Source of the DNA: Taibaiella lutea
Lineage (GTDB): Bacteria > Bacteroidota > Bacteroidia > Chitinophagales > Chitinophagaceae
DNA length: 64,000 nucleotides
NCBI RefSeq assembly: GCF_008629695.1
Contig: NZ_VWSH01000002.1
Span: forward strand, 713,410-777,409
Reading direction: 5' to 3'
Part shown: positions 54,954-63,749 of the stretch, in pieces
Numbering within the stretch: the first letter of the stretch is position 1
Layout: each line of letters opens with the position of its first letter
Notes under the pieces: model-generated
Seen by the model: only the letters and a program-made list of their open reading frames with translations
Databases searched by the model: none
Told to the model about the DNA's origin: nothing
Made by a program: the position numbers and the translations under genes

Positions 54954-56399
54954 TTGCGCCGCTTTTTTGTTCAAAATATTGTTTTCCTCCTTCTTGTAAA
55001 CCTGATTGTAAAACCATTATGGATTTTCGGTATAGATCGTAATGTACAACTCGCTGTCGGTCATGAAGCTTACGGACAATATGTGGCATTGCTGAATTTC
55101 AGCGTCATTTTTCAGGTATTGCTCGATTTTGGATTGCAGAATTATAACAACCGCATCATTGCACAATCGCCCAATGCAATGAAAAGCCTTTTTCCCAATG
55201 TCATCATTGCAAAAGGAATACTCTCATTCGGTTATTTCATTTTAGTATTGATATTAGGTTGGTGTTTAGGCTACAAAGGTTATTCCCTTTTCCTTTTGAC
55301 CCTCCTGATTTTTGTGCAGATACTCAATTCATTTCTCTTATATCTGCGCAGTAATGTTTCTGGTATGCATTGGTTCAAAACCGACAGCCTCCTTTCCGTA
55401 AGCGACCGTTTGTTTATGATATTGATATGCTCCGTACTGCTTTTTTACCCAGCATTTTCAGGGCGTTTTAAGATAGAATGGTTTGTTGAAGCACAAATTG
55501 TAGCTTACTTCATTACATCCGTATTTGCTTTCATCGTCTGTACCAGGCTCACAAAGCTCGATTGGTCACATTTTGACCTCAGGAAAGTCCGGGCCATCTG
55601 TTTACAAAGCTTTCCTTACGCATTGCTTATCTTTTTAATGGCAATTTATATCCGCTCCGATGTTTTTTTAATGGAAAGACTTTTAAAAAACGGAAAAGAA
55701 GAAGCAGGCGTTTATGCTGCATCTTACCGCTTTCTCGATGTTTCCAATAATGTTACCGGCGTTTTGTTCGCCGGTATATTACTGCCCTTATTCGGAAGTA
55801 TGCTGGCAAAAAAAGAAGATGTACGCCCTCTGGTAAAATTAAGCCTCAACATATTATTACCCGTTGCCCTCACCGCAATGTTTGTCGCTGTTTTTTTTGG
55901 ACAAGGTATCATGCATCTTCAATTAAAAAATCTGGCTACAGATTATGACGGGAAAGTTTTCGCATTGTTGATGATGTCATTTCCCGGGTATTGTATCGGT
56001 TATGTTTATGCTACTTTGCTTACCGCTAATGGAAGCATCAAGCCCCTGATAATTGTATCATTGATTGCCGTATTATTGAACGTGATACTCAATTTTGTAT
56101 TGTTACCTTTATATGGAGCCATTGGCGCAGCTATAACTTGTGTTATTACGCAGGCATTTTTATCTGTTGTTAATATCTTACTGGCGAAGAAAATCATAGG
56201 TATGAACACTGATTTTGTCTGGATATTAAAATATATTTTATTTGCAGCAGTTATTTGTGCCCTTTGTTTCGGCGTGTTGAAATTAGACATAAAACTATGG
56301 CAACAAATACTCACTGTGGGTTTGGGCGCAGCCATTACAATGTTTATTTGCGGTTTTTTGCCCTTTCACCGTTTAAAAGAGTTAATGCAAAACAGATGA
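54954..56399 (+). CDS. Polysaccharide flippase (MATE/Wzx-like)
   Basis: Inner-membrane protein of 481 aa with about 12-14 helices, of the oligosaccharide flippase superfamily, which moves lipid-linked sugars across the inner membrane. It starts with the usual RRFFVQNIVFLLLVNLIVKP, followed by LAVGHEAYGQYVALLNFSVI, a family-typical stretch. The start is TTG at 54954. It stands alone, with no glycosyltransferases beside it, so the substrate is not known. Confidence 0.87.
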   Translation: MRRFFVQNIVFLLLVNLIVKPLWIFGIDRNVQLAVGHEAYGQYVALLNFSVIFQVLLDFGLQNYNNRIIAQSPNAMKSLFPNVIIAKGILSFGYFILVLILGWCLGYKGYSLFLLTLLIFVQILNSFLLYLRSNVSGMHWFKTDSLLSVSDRLFMILICSVLLFYPAFSGRFKIEWFVEAQIVAYFITSVFAFIVCTRLTKLDWSHFDLRKVRAICLQSFPYALLIFLMAIYIRSDVFLMERLLKNGKEEAGVYAASYRFLDVSNNVTGVLFAGILLPLFGSMLAKKEDVRPLVKLSLNILLPVALTAMFVAVFFGQGIMHLQLKNLATDYDGKVFALLMMSFPGYCIGYVYATLLTANGSIKPLIIVSLIAVLLNVILNFVLLPLYGAIGAAITCVITQAFLSVVNILLAKKIIGMNTDFVWILKYILFAAVICALCFGVLKLDIKLWQQILTVGLGAAITMFICGFLPFHRLKELMQNR

Positions 56400-56542
56400 T
56401 ATTTTTGGCAAAATGTTGTTTTTCCAAAATATAACGTAATCTTGCAGCGTTCAAAAATTTGCAGTAAAGCAAATGTTTTTTGATTATTAAGTTTAAAAGT
56501 AAAAATATTATTCCTCGCAAAAAGGAATGCAGCGTTAAAATA

Positions 56543-59131
56543 ATGGCTAAAAACCTATTGATTGTGGAGTCGCCTGCGAAGGCAAAAACCATTGAAAAAA
56601 TTCTTGGTAAAGACTTTGAAGTGAAATCCAGTTTCGGGCACATCCGCGACCTGGAGAAAGAAGGCATGGGCATTAACGTGGACCAGGGATTTGAACCTAT
56701 ATATAAGGTATCGGACGATAAAAAGAAAGTGGTTGCAGAACTGAGAGCCAAAGCCAAAGGAGCCAACGAGGTTTGGCTAGCAACGGATGAGGACCGGGAA
56801 GGAGAATCCATAAGCTGGCATTTATGCGAAGTGCTTGGATTGGACCCGGCAAATACAAAACGCATTGTTTTCCACGAAATTACCAAACCCGCTATTCAGA
56901 AAGCTGTAGCATCGCCTCGTTTAGTCGATATGAATCTGGTGAATGCCCAGCAGGCCCGCCGCGTATTGGACCGTTTGGTAGGTTTTGAAATATCACCCGT
57001 TTTATGGCGCAAACTAAGCGGACGTGGTCTTTCTGCCGGACGCGTACAATCTGTTGCTGTAAAATTGATAACCGAACGTGAACGCGAAATAAATGCTTTT
57101 AAATCCGAAAGCAGTTATAAGACTGAAGCAATTTTTGAAGCAAAAGATATCAACAATCGTATCGTAAACTTCAAAGCAGAAGGTAAAAGATTTGAAACAA
57201 GTACCACAGCAAGAGTTTTTTTAGATAAATGCATCAATGCCACATTCAAAGTGGAAGATGTACAGGTTCGCCCGGGTAAACGCTCTCCGGCAGCACCTTT
57301 TACAACATCTACCTTGCAACAGGAAGCAAGTCGGAAGTTAGGCTATGCCGTTTCTCGTACCATGCGTTTAGCACAACAATTATATGAAAACGGGCATATC
57401 ACCTACATGAGAACAGATTCTGTAAACCTTTCCGAAACAGCTTTGGAAAATGCAGAAACTGCTATCAAGAGCCAATATGGCGCTCAATATCATCATCGTC
57501 GTCAGTTTCAAACCAAAAATGCATCCGCACAAGAGGCGCACGAAGCTATTCGTCCGACCGAAATGGGTATGAGCAGTATTGGCGATGCGGAAGGCCAAAA
57601 ATTATACGAATTGATATGGAAGCGTACCCTCGCTTCGCAAATGTCAGACGCGCAGTTGGAAAAAACAACCGCGAAAATCGGCATCTCAACACATGAAGAT
57701 AAACTGACCGCAACCGGCGAAGTCTTGAAATTTGACGGTTTCCTTAAATTGTATATTGAAGGAAAAGATGACGAAGACGAAGATGAAAATGCAGGTATGT
57801 TACCGCCATTAACTATCGGTCAAACTTTACCATTGGTTGAAATGCTGACCACCGAAAGATATACACGTCCTGCCCCAAGATATACGGAAGCCTCTCTTGT
57901 AAAGAAACTGGAAGAGCTTGGCATTGGTCGTCCTTCTACTTATGCGCCTACTATCAGCACCGTACAGCAAAGAGGTTATGTTGAAAAACGTGATAAAGAT
58001 GGAGTTGAGCGTAAGTATGGTATTCTTACTTTAAAGAATAATGAAGTAACAGAACAAACATCAACCGAAATTACCGGCGCGGAAAAAAATAAATTGTTTC
58101 CTACCGATTTGGGAATGGTTGTTACCGACTTTTTGAATGAGCATTTCACACAAGTGATGGATTACGGCTTTACGGCCAATATCGAAAACGAATTTGATGA
58201 GATTGCAGCCGGTAAAAAGGTCTGGAACACTATGATTGGCAACTTCTACAATCCTTTTCATAAGACTGTAGAAGATACCATGGAAAATGCAGAACGAGCC
58301 AAAGGCGAACACATTCTCGGTACAGATCCTGAAAGTGGAAAACCTGTATCTGCAAGATTGGGCAGGTTTGGTCCTATGGTGCAGATTGGGAGTGTGGAAG
58401 ATGAGGAAAAGCCGAAATTTGCAACCTTAAAACGTAACCAGAGTATTGAAACCATTACGCTGGAAGAGGCATTGGATTTATTTAAGCTGCCTTTTACTCT
58501 TGAAGATTATGAAGGCAAAGAAGTAAGTGTTGGTGCAGGCCGTTTTGGCCCTTATGTGAAGTGGGGTGAGGCATTTATTTCTATTCCACGCGGCGAAGAT
58601 CCGTTGACTATTGATATAGACAGAGCCATTGCAATTATTAAAGAAAAGCAGGAAGCAGACGCACCTATAGGTTATTACGAAGGTAAGCCTGTAAGTAAAG
58701 GCAAGGGCCGTTTTGGTCCATTCATTAAATGGGAAGATTTGTTTATCAACATACCACGTGCTTACGATTTCGATAACCTGAAACAAAGCGATATTGATGA
58801 ACTGGTGAGTAAAAAACTGGATAAAGAAGCCAATCGTTTTATCCAGCAATGGCCTGAAGAAAAAATTGCCATAGAAAATGGCCGTTGGGGCCCTTTTATT
58901 CGCTTTGGGAAATTGATGTTGAAATTGGGACGTAAAGAAGACGGTGAAAAATATACAGCCGAGGATCTTACAAATGTTTCATTGGAAGAAGTAAAGAAGA
59001 TGATTGTCGCTATTGATCCGACAGCTTTTGAAAAGAAAACAAAGAAAGCAGCCACAAAAAAAGCTGCAGCTCCCAAAAAAGCAGCGGCGAAAAAAGCTGC
59101 ACCTAAAAAAGCTGCGGCAAAAAAGAAATAG
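56543..59131 (+). CDS. topA: DNA topoisomerase I
   Basis: Relaxes negative supercoils by cutting one DNA strand. I chose the ATG at 56543 (MAKNLLIVESPAKAKTIEKI) over one 63 bp upstream, giving 862 aa. The TOPRIM domain has LIVESPAKA and the acidic ATDEDREGE motif; the catalytic tyrosine is in HITYMRTDS. The middle has the IA-type core (SGRGLSAGRVQSVAV). The C-terminal half carries four TOPRIM-C repeats (LGRFGPMVQ, AGRFGPYVKWG, KGRFGPFIKWE, NGRWGPFIRFG) in place of cysteine zinc fingers. It ends with a histone-H1-like Lys/Ala tail (about 30 residues). Confidence 0.96.
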   Translation: MAKNLLIVESPAKAKTIEKILGKDFEVKSSFGHIRDLEKEGMGINVDQGFEPIYKVSDDKKKVVAELRAKAKGANEVWLATDEDREGESISWHLCEVLGLDPANTKRIVFHEITKPAIQKAVASPRLVDMNLVNAQQARRVLDRLVGFEISPVLWRKLSGRGLSAGRVQSVAVKLITEREREINAFKSESSYKTEAIFEAKDINNRIVNFKAEGKRFETSTTARVFLDKCINATFKVEDVQVRPGKRSPAAPFTTSTLQQEASRKLGYAVSRTMRLAQQLYENGHITYMRTDSVNLSETALENAETAIKSQYGAQYHHRRQFQTKNASAQEAHEAIRPTEMGMSSIGDAEGQKLYELIWKRTLASQMSDAQLEKTTAKIGISTHEDKLTATGEVLKFDGFLKLYIEGKDDEDEDENAGMLPPLTIGQTLPLVEMLTTERYTRPAPRYTEASLVKKLEELGIGRPSTYAPTISTVQQRGYVEKRDKDGVERKYGILTLKNNEVTEQTSTEITGAEKNKLFPTDLGMVVTDFLNEHFTQVMDYGFTANIENEFDEIAAGKKVWNTMIGNFYNPFHKTVEDTMENAERAKGEHILGTDPESGKPVSARLGRFGPMVQIGSVEDEEKPKFATLKRNQSIETITLEEALDLFKLPFTLEDYEGKEVSVGAGRFGPYVKWGEAFISIPRGEDPLTIDIDRAIAIIKEKQEADAPIGYYEGKPVSKGKGRFGPFIKWEDLFINIPRAYDFDNLKQSDIDELVSKKLDKEANRFIQQWPEEKIAIENGRWGPFIRFGKLMLKLGRKEDGEKYTAEDLTNVSLEEVKKMIVAIDPTAFEKKTKKAATKKAAAPKKAAAKKAAPKKAAAKKK

Positions 59132-59173
59132 AAATATTTGTCAGGCACCTCAAAGCTATCAGACAAATACTTA

Positions 59174-59217
59174 TTAATACAAAAAGCTCCGAACTGTTTC
59201 GGAGCTTTTTGTATTAA
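59174..59217. terminator. Very strong bidirectional terminator
   Basis: A perfect 20-bp stem (59174-59193 with 59198-59217) has loop CTGT. Core: AAAAAGCTCCGAA / TTCGGAGCTTTTT. Between convergent topA and the YccF gene. Confidence 0.92.
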
Positions 59218-59233
59218 TATATTTAACCGGATA

Positions 59234-59602
59234 CTATACTACGTTTTTGCCGAAAGGCATCAAAGAAAGTTCTATCAACTTAAAATGTTGTTTTGCAAAC
59301 GGAATACCTATTATGGTCAACGTAAGAATAATGCCCCATACCAGGTGATTCAATGCAGTCCATAAACCGCCGCAAAGTATCCATATAATATTGGCAAACA
59401 ATGTAAAACAGCCAGCTGAAGCACTGTCGTTTACAACCTGCTTTCCAAAAGGGAAAAGCACTGCCCCTGCAAGCTTAAAACATTGTAAACCGAAAGGAAT
59501 GCCTACAACTGTAATGCACAAAACCAGACCACCCACAAAGTAGCCGAGCGCAGCAAAAAAGCCGCCGAAAATGAACCAGATGATATTGCCGAGGAAGTTC
59601 AT
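59234..59602 (-). CDS. YccF-domain membrane protein
   Basis: Small inner-membrane protein of 122 aa with two YccF domains, each a helix pair ending in a GIPFGLQCFKLA or GIPFAKQHFKLIE motif (near residues 35 and 98). The architecture matches E. coli YccF; function unknown. Single gene convergent with topA. Confidence 0.9.
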   Translation of the reverse strand: MNFLGNIIWFIFGGFFAALGYFVGGLVLCITVVGIPFGLQCFKLAGAVLFPFGKQVVNDSASAGCFTLFANIIWILCGGLWTALNHLVWGIILTLTIIGIPFAKQHFKLIELSLMPFGKNVV

Positions 59603-59660
59603 AATACTTTGTATTGAAGGGTAAAAGATAAATTATTGAATGATAACCAGGTAAAACAGA

Positions 59661-60308
59661 TTATTTCACAATCCCGTTTTTCATAGCATACATCACCAAA
59701 CCTACACGGGTTTTAATCTGTAATTTTTCGCAAATCTTTTCACGATGATTTTCTACTGTTTTGGGACTAAGGTTCATTTTATCGGCAATTTCTTTATAAG
59801 TCATTTCGCTTGCCATATATTTCAGTAATTCCATTTCCCTTTCAGAAAGAACTGATGCATTCTTTTGCTCGTTTTCTTTGTCGTTTATCAGCAAAGAAAT
59901 TTGCCGTGCCACCATGGGCGTATAATAGTAGCCGTTATCCTTCGTTTCCTGAATAGCTTTTATTAATTCCGACGGTTCTGTGTCTTTTAGCAAATAACCT
60001 TTCGCGCCACGTCTCAACATGCGTATAATACATTCCTCGCTGTCATACATCGAAAGCGCAATCACCTTTACCGAAGGGTAATGCTTATATAACCATTCCG
60101 TTGCATCATAACCATCCATCAATGGCATATTGATGTCCATTAAAACTACATCGGGCAACAGTTGTGATTTTATTTTTTTCTGAAGGTCTATGCCATTATC
60201 CGCCTCAAATACTACTTTAAAATTAGGGTTGCTTTTTATGAAATTGCTCAGGCCGTTTCGCAACAGCTTGTGATCATCTACCAAAGCAACCGATATTGTT
60301 TCACTCAT
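59661..60308 (-). CDS. LuxR/NarL-family response regulator
   Basis: DNA-binding partner of the kinase encoded 9 bp upstream, 215 aa. The receiver domain has D11/D12 in LVDDHKLL, phospho-acceptor D58 in VVLMDINMPLMDG and K106 in GYLLKDTEPSE. The LuxR helix-turn-helix (about 150-210) contains LSEREMELLKYMASEMTYKE and LSPKTVENHREKICEKL. Targets unknown. Confidence 0.93.
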   Translation of the reverse strand: MSETISVALVDDHKLLRNGLSNFIKSNPNFKVVFEADNGIDLQKKIKSQLLPDVVLMDINMPLMDGYDATEWLYKHYPSVKVIALSMYDSEECIIRMLRRGAKGYLLKDTEPSELIKAIQETKDNGYYYTPMVARQISLLINDKENEQKNASVLSEREMELLKYMASEMTYKEIADKMNLSPKTVENHREKICEKLQIKTRVGLVMYAMKNGIVK

Positions 60309-60317
60309 GGTTATAGT

Positions 60318-61121
60318 TTATTCTGCATTTATATCAATGTCCCGCGTAAGCGTAATGGATAGGGTGGTGCCGGTTCCCGGCTTGCTTTCAATATTAAATT
60401 TGCTGTCAATCATTGCTGAGCGTTGTTTGATGTTCATCAGGCCAATGCCATCCCGTGTTTTTTCAATGTCAAATCCGTTACCATTGTCAGTGATTTTTAT
60501 ATCAAGACGGTTATCGGTATAACTCATATCAATCACAATATGGGTTGCTCCCGCATGTTTCACAATATTGTTTAGGCTTTCCTGAATAATACGGTATAAG
60601 ATAAGCCTCCTTTCCGCCTTAATGAAAAACGGAGTTCCGTTGATAGTAAAGTCTGCAGAAAATTTGCGGGTCCTGCGCAACATAGCCAGCTCACGGTCAA
60701 TCGATTCCTTAATGTCTTTTTCTTTTACGTATTCGGTATTCAATGTTTTTGAAATATCCCTTAAATCGTTAATAGCAATATTCAATAAATTCTTTGTCTG
60801 GGAAACCATTTCATTGCTTTCAGTATCGATACTATTCATTTCTATGACTGACATATTTAGCTTCGCCAGACTCAAAACCTGACCGATATTATCATGCAGT
60901 TCCTGAGAAAGGCTGTGGAATGTTTGTTCCTGCGTTTCCAGTTGCGCCTGCAATAATTCTTTCCTGAAATTCTCTTCCAAAATTAATTTCTGATTAAAGT
61001 ATTCCTGTTGTTTTCTCCGGTAAATAATAATTAGAAAAATGAGCGTGATACCCAAGAAGATGAATATCGCGGAACCGCCCAGAATAGCTATGGCAATTTC
61101 ATTGGATTGCTGATGGTGCAC
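60318..61121 (-). CDS. Sensor histidine kinase, HisKA_3 type
   Basis: Compact one-pass kinase (267 aa): one membrane segment (about 8-33, IAIAILGGSAIFIFLGITLIF), a coiled coil (35-68), the HisKA_3 domain with H76 in SQELHDNIGQVLSLAKL, and a HATPase domain with IIQESLNNIVKHAG, ITDNGNGFD and GIGLMNIKQRSAM. It has no periplasmic sensor domain, so it probably senses the membrane state, a partner protein or an internal signal. Its regulator follows by 9 bp. Confidence 0.92.
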   Translation of the reverse strand: MHHQQSNEIAIAILGGSAIFIFLGITLIFLIIIYRRKQQEYFNQKLILEENFRKELLQAQLETQEQTFHSLSQELHDNIGQVLSLAKLNMSVIEMNSIDTESNEMVSQTKNLLNIAINDLRDISKTLNTEYVKEKDIKESIDRELAMLRRTRKFSADFTINGTPFFIKAERRLILYRIIQESLNNIVKHAGATHIVIDMSYTDNRLDIKITDNGNGFDIEKTRDGIGLMNIKQRSAMIDSKFNIESKPGTGTTLSITLTRDIDINAE

Positions 61122-61147
61122 TTTGAAAAATTAGATAGTTGAATGCA

Positions 61148-61155
61148 CAAATCTA
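61148..61155 (-). promoter_or_regulatory. -7 element of the kinase/regulator pair
   Basis: On the minus strand TAGATTTG (61155-61148), 27 bp before the kinase start. Confidence 0.4.
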
Positions 61156-61187
61156 TAAATACCTAAGCAAAATATTAATTGAAATTT

Positions 61188-61814
61188 TTACTTCTTGTTC
61201 CGGTCCATGATAAAGGCAATTAAATATAAAACATAGATTAACAGATTCAGGAAATAATTCAAAGGCCTTAGGTTTTGCCACAATTCAGGATTCACGCTTT
61301 CAAGGTATCTGTTCAACCCGAAAAGAAGTATTGTGCCCGGATAATAAAGGATATTGCCGCAGTTTACCCAAAAATTTCCATCAATGTTAATATTGTAACG
61401 TATAGGTTTCTGAATGAGTTCATAAAAGAAAAGCCCCGTCCAGAATGTAATGCAGACATCCATGAATACGCCGTCAATAAAGTTCTTCTGCCAGAAGAAG
61501 TCATTATCTACATTCCATGCAACAAATAAAGCAGTAAAGAAAAATGTTAAGCCACCGTATAGAAATATCCTTTTTTTCTTATTGAGCAGATAATAGAAAT
61601 AGAGGAACTGAAACATCATTTCAATAGGTATATTCAAATGTGTTCCGAATGATTTCCATTGTTCATCACACAGCTTCCTGAATATTTCAATTAAGAACAC
61701 CCAGCAAAGCAGACCAAAAAGCCATTTGATGGGTGTCCTCAGCTTGCCCCATCTTATGAGTGCGAAAACAAGATTCAGTAATAAGAGCAGGATATAGATA
61801 TACCACAAAAACAT
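61188..61814 (-). CDS. Polytopic membrane protein of unknown function
   Basis: A 208-aa protein with six or seven hydrophobic helices (MFLWYIYILLLLLNLVFALI at the start, IFLYGGLTFFFTALFVAW near 83, PLNYFLNLLIYVLYLIAFIM at the end) and many aromatic residues. It lies 66 bp upstream of the one-pass kinase gene in the same direction, which could make it a sensing partner (inference). Family not recognised. Confidence 0.65.
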   Translation of the reverse strand: MFLWYIYILLLLLNLVFALIRWGKLRTPIKWLFGLLCWVFLIEIFRKLCDEQWKSFGTHLNIPIEMMFQFLYFYYLLNKKKRIFLYGGLTFFFTALFVAWNVDNDFFWQKNFIDGVFMDVCITFWTGLFFYELIQKPIRYNINIDGNFWVNCGNILYYPGTILLFGLNRYLESVNPELWQNLRPLNYFLNLLIYVLYLIAFIMDRNKK

Positions 61815-61843
61815 CTGGAGCGGCGTATGAATTTTTTAAAGTA

Positions 61844-62329
61844 TTACTGGAATACTGTGTTGAAATTTTGAACCGTATTATAATTTTTCCAGCATTGTTC
61901 CCCATTAAGAGGATTGCCCTGGTTATCTTTTACAAACTCAAAATTACTGTCGGTAGCCAATAAAGATACTGTCAGTTGTTTTTCGGATGACGAATTTTCA
62001 TAGACACCCATTACCGCTGCAACGTAACCATTTGCAGGAACAAGGTTCATAAGATTGGAAACCTCATTCCTTTCCATATATACCAGCATCATTTCTTTTT
62101 CATAATCCGGCTGTGCAACACCGCTTTCTAATCTTTGCAAAGCCTCTACATAAGCTCCGCAAAAGGTTTTTATTTTTTCATAAGGTGTGTCGGTTTCGTG
62201 TGGGGTGCCATGCGGCGGATGTCTGTGCCTGTTAAGTATTTCCAGTGTTTCAAGAATAACGCCCGGCTCTAATGAAGATGCATTTAATGTTACAGTTATC
62301 TGGTCGATCTGGTCTGGTGTGAGTGCCAT
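61844..62329 (-). CDS. Hypothetical cytoplasmic protein
   Basis: A 161-aa protein from the ATG at 62329 (MALTPDQIDQITVTLNASSL); another ATG lies 30 bp upstream. No signal peptide or membrane segment. Helical N-terminal half, then a beta-strand half (NGYVAAVMGVYENS, QLTVSLLATDSN). No family recognised. It precedes the membrane protein gene by 29 bp and is probably in the same operon. Confidence 0.6.
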   Translation of the reverse strand: MALTPDQIDQITVTLNASSLEPGVILETLEILNRHRHPPHGTPHETDTPYEKIKTFCGAYVEALQRLESGVAQPDYEKEMMLVYMERNEVSNLMNLVPANGYVAAVMGVYENSSSEKQLTVSLLATDSNFEFVKDNQGNPLNGEQCWKNYNTVQNFNTVFQ

Positions 62330-62593
62330 TTTTGTGGTTGGTTTTTGGTGAACGGGCAAAAATACTCTTTAGAATTGAAGATGCATATAGGGGAAATCCC
62401 GAAATAAAAAAGGGGAAATTTCCCCATGCAGATTCAGGGAGTTCCCTTTTTATAACAGTAGTATGGGTGCTACATTTGTGTTACCAACATGAAATAAATA
62501 TAAAGCCCCTGTAAAAAATATCTTTCAACGGAAAGACAACCTATCACCTTTTATTCAGCGGTTTTATACCCCTGAGGCAAACCCTCCCTCACC

Positions 62594-62627
62594 AAAGAGC
62601 TTTCTCACGCCCAAGAGAAAGCTCTTT
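62594..62627. terminator. Hairpin adjoining the DMT transporter stop
   Basis: AAAGAGCTTTCTC (62594-62606) pairs perfectly with GAGAAAGCTCTTT (62615-62627), directly after the minus-strand stop codon. The rest of the 62360-62627 gap shows nothing I can name. Confidence 0.65.
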
Positions 62628-63569
62628 TTATTGTATCGGAAATTTGTTTTTACGCAAATCTTTCGCAGCCTTATTTCTAAAAACAATAATAAGTATTTGC
62701 AACATAAGCGACATAAAGATAAAACCCATGCCAATATAGAAGCCATAACCAAGCTGGTTATTTTCTTTGTAAATAAGAAAGGCAAGTATAATGCCATACA
62801 CAGGTTCAAGGTTTACAGATAGTGTTATCGTAAAGGCCGAAAGGTGTTTAAGCGCACTCATTGCTAATGACTGGCCCCAAACCGTACAACAATAACTCAA
62901 AAGGAAAATCCATAAATAATCCCAGCCCTGAGGTAATAACTGCAAAGTTTCACCCTGGTTATAAATATAAAATGGTGCCAAAACAGATAAGAATATCAGT
63001 CCTATAGTCATTTCATAAAACACGATGGTACGTGGCTGATATTTTTCAGCTAAAGGTTTGTTCAGCACTGTAAATATTGCACTGATAATTGCCGCAATTA
63101 CTCCTAAAATTACGCCCCATTCAAAATGAACCATCCCGGCAGAGCCATTTGTAGCATGGGGTTGTAAGGCATAAATACAATACACACCCGCAATAGCAAT
63201 GAAACTCAGGAATATTTCTATATAGTTGAATTTACCTTTATTCAGCAACGGATCAAGCAAAGCAGTAAAAACGCTTGCTGTGGCCAGGCAGACCATTGCA
63301 ATAGAAGCATTGGAATATTTAATAGAAGCATAAAATGCAACCCAATGAATAGCATACATCACGCCGATTCCTATAATTCTTACTAAATCTTTACGGATAA
63401 TTTTTATCCAGTCGCCACGATTTGTAAGAATAATTGCCAGAATACCTGCAGTGATCAGCATTCTGTACCAAACCAATACCGGCGCGGAAAGACTGATAGC
63501 TTTTCCTAAAATACCTGTAAACCCCCAAAGAAGTACTGCTAAATGAATTTGAGCATAGGCACGCTTCAT
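62628..63569 (-). CDS. EamA-family (DMT) transporter
   Basis: Inner-membrane transporter, 313 aa from the ATG at 63569 (MKRAYAQIHLAVLLWGFTGI), ten helices in two EamA repeats (about 8-140 and 160-295). Motifs include LLWGFTGILGKAIS and WVAFYASIKYSNASIAMVCL in the first repeat and CTVWGQSLAMSALKHLSAFT in the second. Relatives export metabolites or amino acids; the substrate is unknown. Divergent from the lipoprotein gene. Confidence 0.88.
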   Translation of the reverse strand: MKRAYAQIHLAVLLWGFTGILGKAISLSAPVLVWYRMLITAGILAIILTNRGDWIKIIRKDLVRIIGIGVMYAIHWVAFYASIKYSNASIAMVCLATASVFTALLDPLLNKGKFNYIEIFLSFIAIAGVYCIYALQPHATNGSAGMVHFEWGVILGVIAAIISAIFTVLNKPLAEKYQPRTIVFYEMTIGLIFLSVLAPFYIYNQGETLQLLPQGWDYLWIFLLSYCCTVWGQSLAMSALKHLSAFTITLSVNLEPVYGIILAFLIYKENNQLGYGFYIGMGFIFMSLMLQILIIVFRNKAAKDLRKNKFPIQ

Positions 63570-63688
63570 AATTATTGTGGGTTTCTTTTGGGGGAAAATA
63601 AAGTGAATGCCTGCGAATGTATAAAATAACATCTATATTTTTAAAGCAGATGCCGCGTAAATTTGTATATTTAGTTACGATAAAATTT

Positions 63689-63705
63689 TTGGCACGATTT
63701 TTGCT
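63689..63705 (+). promoter_or_regulatory. Sigma-54 (RpoN) promoter
   Basis: TTGGCACGATTTTTGCT matches the -24/-12 consensus TTGGCACG-N4-TTGCW at every defined position, with the correct 12-bp step between GG (63691) and GC (63703). The expected transcript start is near 63715 and the ATG lies at 63750. Confidence 0.8.
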
Positions 63706-63749
63706 CCATTTATTTGAGTTAATCTTAATCTTAATTAAAATCTAATCAA

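Noticed and set aside
56402-56420. TTGGCAAAATGTTGTT as a sigma-54 promoter for topA
   Set aside because: The -24 half is incomplete and the -12 half reads TTGT and not TTGC.
58762-59166. Phe/Ala-rich minus-strand frame opposite the topA tail
   Set aside because: It is the complement of the Lys/Ala codons of the topoisomerase tail.
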